A stretch of 39,342 bases of DNA, taken from the NCBI RefSeq assembly GCF_001311845.1, contig NZ_BBCC01000041.1, positions 1 to 39,342 of the forward strand. Direction: 5' to 3'. Of this stretch, positions 37,882 through 39,342 are shown in pieces. Made by a program: the position numbers and the translations under genes. Each line of letters begins with the position of its first letter. The stretch's first letter is position 1. The notes below the pieces were generated by a model. That model was not told where the DNA came from and ran no database searches. It worked only from the letters and a program-made list of their open reading frames with translations. The DNA is from Desulfosarcina cetonica JCM 12296. GTDB lineage: Bacteria > Desulfobacterota > Desulfobacteria > Desulfobacterales > Desulfosarcinaceae.

Positions 37882-37900
37882 CATGCAATAAAGTTGCATG
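37882..37900. promoter_or_regulatory. Palindrome upstream of znuA, candidate zinc-repressor (Zur) operator
   Basis: CATGCAA and TTGCATG flank a 5-base centre as a perfect 7-bp inverted repeat, 49 bases upstream of the znuA start. A Fur-family Zur repressor normally controls zinc uptake operons by binding A/T-rich palindromes in this position. The match to a defined lineage motif could not be checked. Confidence 0.45.
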
Positions 37901-37949
37901 ACCGAATGAAACACCATTCGAACCCACATCATCGCAGAGGAGGTTGATC

Positions 37950-38882
37950 ATGAGGATTTTAAAAATTTATTTATTATCCGTTTTGATAATGGGTTATGGC
38001 TTGGCCGGGATTGCCCGGGCCGCCGATCGGCTCCCGGTCTTCGTCAGTATCGCGCCCCAGGCCGAGTTCGTGCAACAAATTGGCAAGGATCGGGTGAACG
38101 TTCAGGTCCTGGTGGAGCCCGGCGCCGATCCACACACCTATGAACCCAAACCCCAGCAGATGGTGGCACTTACCAAAACGGCGATCTATTTCACCATCGG
38201 CATCGAATTCGAGAAGGCCAAGCTGGAAAAGATCCTGGCCATCAATCCGCATTTAACGGTGGTGCATACCGACCACGGGATCCTCAAACTGCCTATGGAC
38301 GCCCATGGCCACGGTGATACGGCCGATGGCGAACACGAGCACGCACCGCATCCGGCAGCCGATGCCGACGCCATGCATGATGGCCATGACCATGGCAGCC
38401 TGGACCCGCACATCTGGCTCTCCCCGCCCCTGGTGATGTTTCAGGCCCGCACGATCGTGATGGCCCTGGAAAAGGCCGACCCGGCCCACCGCGCGGAATA
38501 CGAGGCCAACTACCGGGCCTTCATCATGCAGCTGGTCGACCTGGACGCCGAACTGCGCGCCACCTTCGACGGGCTCCAGGGATCGTCGTTCATGGTCTTT
38601 CACCCCTCCTGGGGCACCTTCGCCCACACCTATGGTCTGAAGCAGGTGTCCATCGAGGTTGAAGGCAAAAGCCCCAAACCGGCACAGCTCATGCATTTGA
38701 TTAATCATGCCCGCGAAGAGGGCATCAAGGTTGTTTTCGTGCAGCCCCAGTTCTCCTCCAAGAGCGCCCAGGAGATCTCCAAGGCCATCAATGGCCGCGT
38801 GGTGGTGGTCGATCCGCTGGCCAGGGACTGGGCAACCCAATTGCGACACACGGCAAAGGAAATCAAGCATGCTTTCGAATGA
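37950..38882 (+). CDS. znuA: Zinc ABC transporter substrate-binding protein ZnuA
   Basis: The 310-residue periplasmic protein has a signal peptide (LLSVLIMGYGLAGIARA). The cluster A-I fold has metal-binding histidines in GADPHTYEPKP (H62) and LDPHIWLSPP (H154), and the region FHPSWGTFAHTYGLKQ. A His/Asp-rich loop at about 119-148 (DAHGHGD..HDGHDHG) is typical of zinc-specific members and favours zinc over manganese. The start at 37950 has GGAGG six bases upstream. Its stop lies inside the start region of znuC, a 14-base overlap. Zinc starvation through the palindrome at 37882 is the likely signal. Confidence 0.92.
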   Translation: MRILKIYLLSVLIMGYGLAGIARAADRLPVFVSIAPQAEFVQQIGKDRVNVQVLVEPGADPHTYEPKPQQMVALTKTAIYFTIGIEFEKAKLEKILAINPHLTVVHTDHGILKLPMDAHGHGDTADGEHEHAPHPAADADAMHDGHDHGSLDPHIWLSPPLVMFQARTIVMALEKADPAHRAEYEANYRAFIMQLVDLDAELRATFDGLQGSSFMVFHPSWGTFAHTYGLKQVSIEVEGKSPKPAQLMHLINHAREEGIKVVFVQPQFSSKSAQEISKAINGRVVVVDPLARDWATQLRHTAKEIKHAFE

Positions 38883-39342
38883 TTCCGGGAACACCGCCCC
38901 CATCATCCGGATTGAAGACCTGGACTTCGCCTATAATGGCCAAGCGGTCCTGGAAAAGGTCAATCTTGAGGTTTACGAGGGCGACTTCATCGCCATGATC
39001 GGTCCCAACGGCGGTGGCAAGACGACCCTGCTCAAGCTGATGCTGGGTCTGCTCAAACCCATCCAGGGCAACGTCCGGGTCCTGGGCCAGACGCCCCGTC
39101 AGGTCTCCCACCAGATCGGCTATGTGCCCCAGGATGTGAACATCAACCGCCGCTTTCCCATCACGGCGCTGGATGTGGTGCTGATGGGCAAACTGGCACC
39201 CGGTCGACGCTGGTCAAAAAACCGTCAGCAGGATCGCATCGACGCCTGGAGGCCCTGGATCGCATCGACATGGCCGAATACGCCCAGCGCCGCATCGGCG
39301 AGCTGTCCGGCGGCCAGCGCCAGCGGGTCTTCATCGCCCGGG
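38869..39342 (+). CDS. znuC: Zinc ABC transporter ATP-binding protein ZnuC, N-terminal part (frameshifted)
   Basis: This is the ATPase of the zinc importer, cut by the window end. It has Walker A GPNGGGKT (45-52) and a Q-loop in IGYVPQDVNI. In the shifted frame after about 39246 it has the signature ELSGGQRQRVFIAR. The frame breaks at GACGCCTGG, where one more C (GCCCTGG) gives IDALEALDRIDMAEYAQRRIG and continuity. This is the same context as the breaks in pstB and the oxoprolinase. Start ATG 38869 overlaps the znuA end and has AAGGA upstream. The permease znuB presumably follows beyond the window. Confidence 0.88.
   Translation, partial: MLSNDSGNTAPIIRIEDLDFAYNGQAVLEKVNLEVYEGDFIAMIGPNGGGKTTLLKLMLGLLKPIQGNVRVLGQTPRQVSHQIGYVPQDVNINRRFPITALDVVLMGKLAPGRRWSKNRQQDRIDAWRPWIASTWPNTPSAASASCPAASASGSSSPG

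Noticed and set aside
1..39342. CRISPR array, tRNA or rRNA genes
   Set aside because: No direct-repeat/spacer pattern, cloverleaf or rRNA-like segment was noticed on either strand.

Overview
The window looks like a chromosome segment of a strictly or facultatively anaerobic Desulfobacterota-type bacterium (Desulfobacterales-like). This is inferred from a GC-rich core with sigma-54 control, a tungsten/molybdenum oxidoreductase beside a DUF169 gene, a complete moxR-bat operon and dispersed palindromes with GACGGATTCGTA arms. No rRNA, tRNA or CRISPR array was seen. The molecule carries many single-base frameshifts (16 located) in otherwise well-conserved genes. Most sit in short homopolymers and are best read as residual sequence errors, so those genes are described as single products.

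Layout. 1-1872: end of a phosphate ABC transporter operon (pstC-pstA-pstB). 1927-8849: an aldehyde/electrophile-type redox cluster on the minus strand (flavodoxin, cupin, aldo/keto reductase, YqhD-like Fe-alcohol dehydrogenase, Gfo/Idh/MocA oxidoreductase, carboxymuconolactone-decarboxylase-like protein, cyclophilin-like protein). It is divergent from a YqhC-like AraC regulator, as in the enterobacterial yqhC-yqhD-dkgA locus. 8891-11265: a GAF/AAA+/Fis sigma-54 activator facing an AzoR-like flavin reductase, with a well-spaced -24/-12 promoter and three copies of a 9-bp half-site between them. 11475-14546: a DMSO-reductase-family Mo/W enzyme and a DUF169 protein. 14547-15405: a long hairpin repeat and mostly empty DNA. 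15406-17701: a secreted PDC/Cache-like protein overlapping a chemoreceptor gene. 17984-21752: a full-length fused ATP-dependent 5-oxoprolinase. 21822-30328: a moxR-DUF58-DUF4381-batA-batB(TPR)-batD-batE operon with a good sigma-70 promoter. A small GIY-YIG gene bracketed by inverted palindromes sits between moxR and the DUF58 gene.

30431-37827 is the most distinctive region: a two-gene unit with its own putative promoter and terminator. The first gene is an AlbA_2/Schlafen-fold, RecG-like ATPase with a winged helix. The second is a very large protein joining a PD-(D/E)XK-type nuclease domain, a STAND/NACHT-like P-loop NTPase and HEAT-like repeats, an architecture typical of antiphage sensors. 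A 1859-bp insertion sequence with 23-bp terminal repeats and an exact 8-bp target duplication has landed in its NTPase domain. Removing the element restores the reading frame precisely. The window ends with a zinc uptake operon (znuA, start of znuC) behind a candidate palindromic operator.
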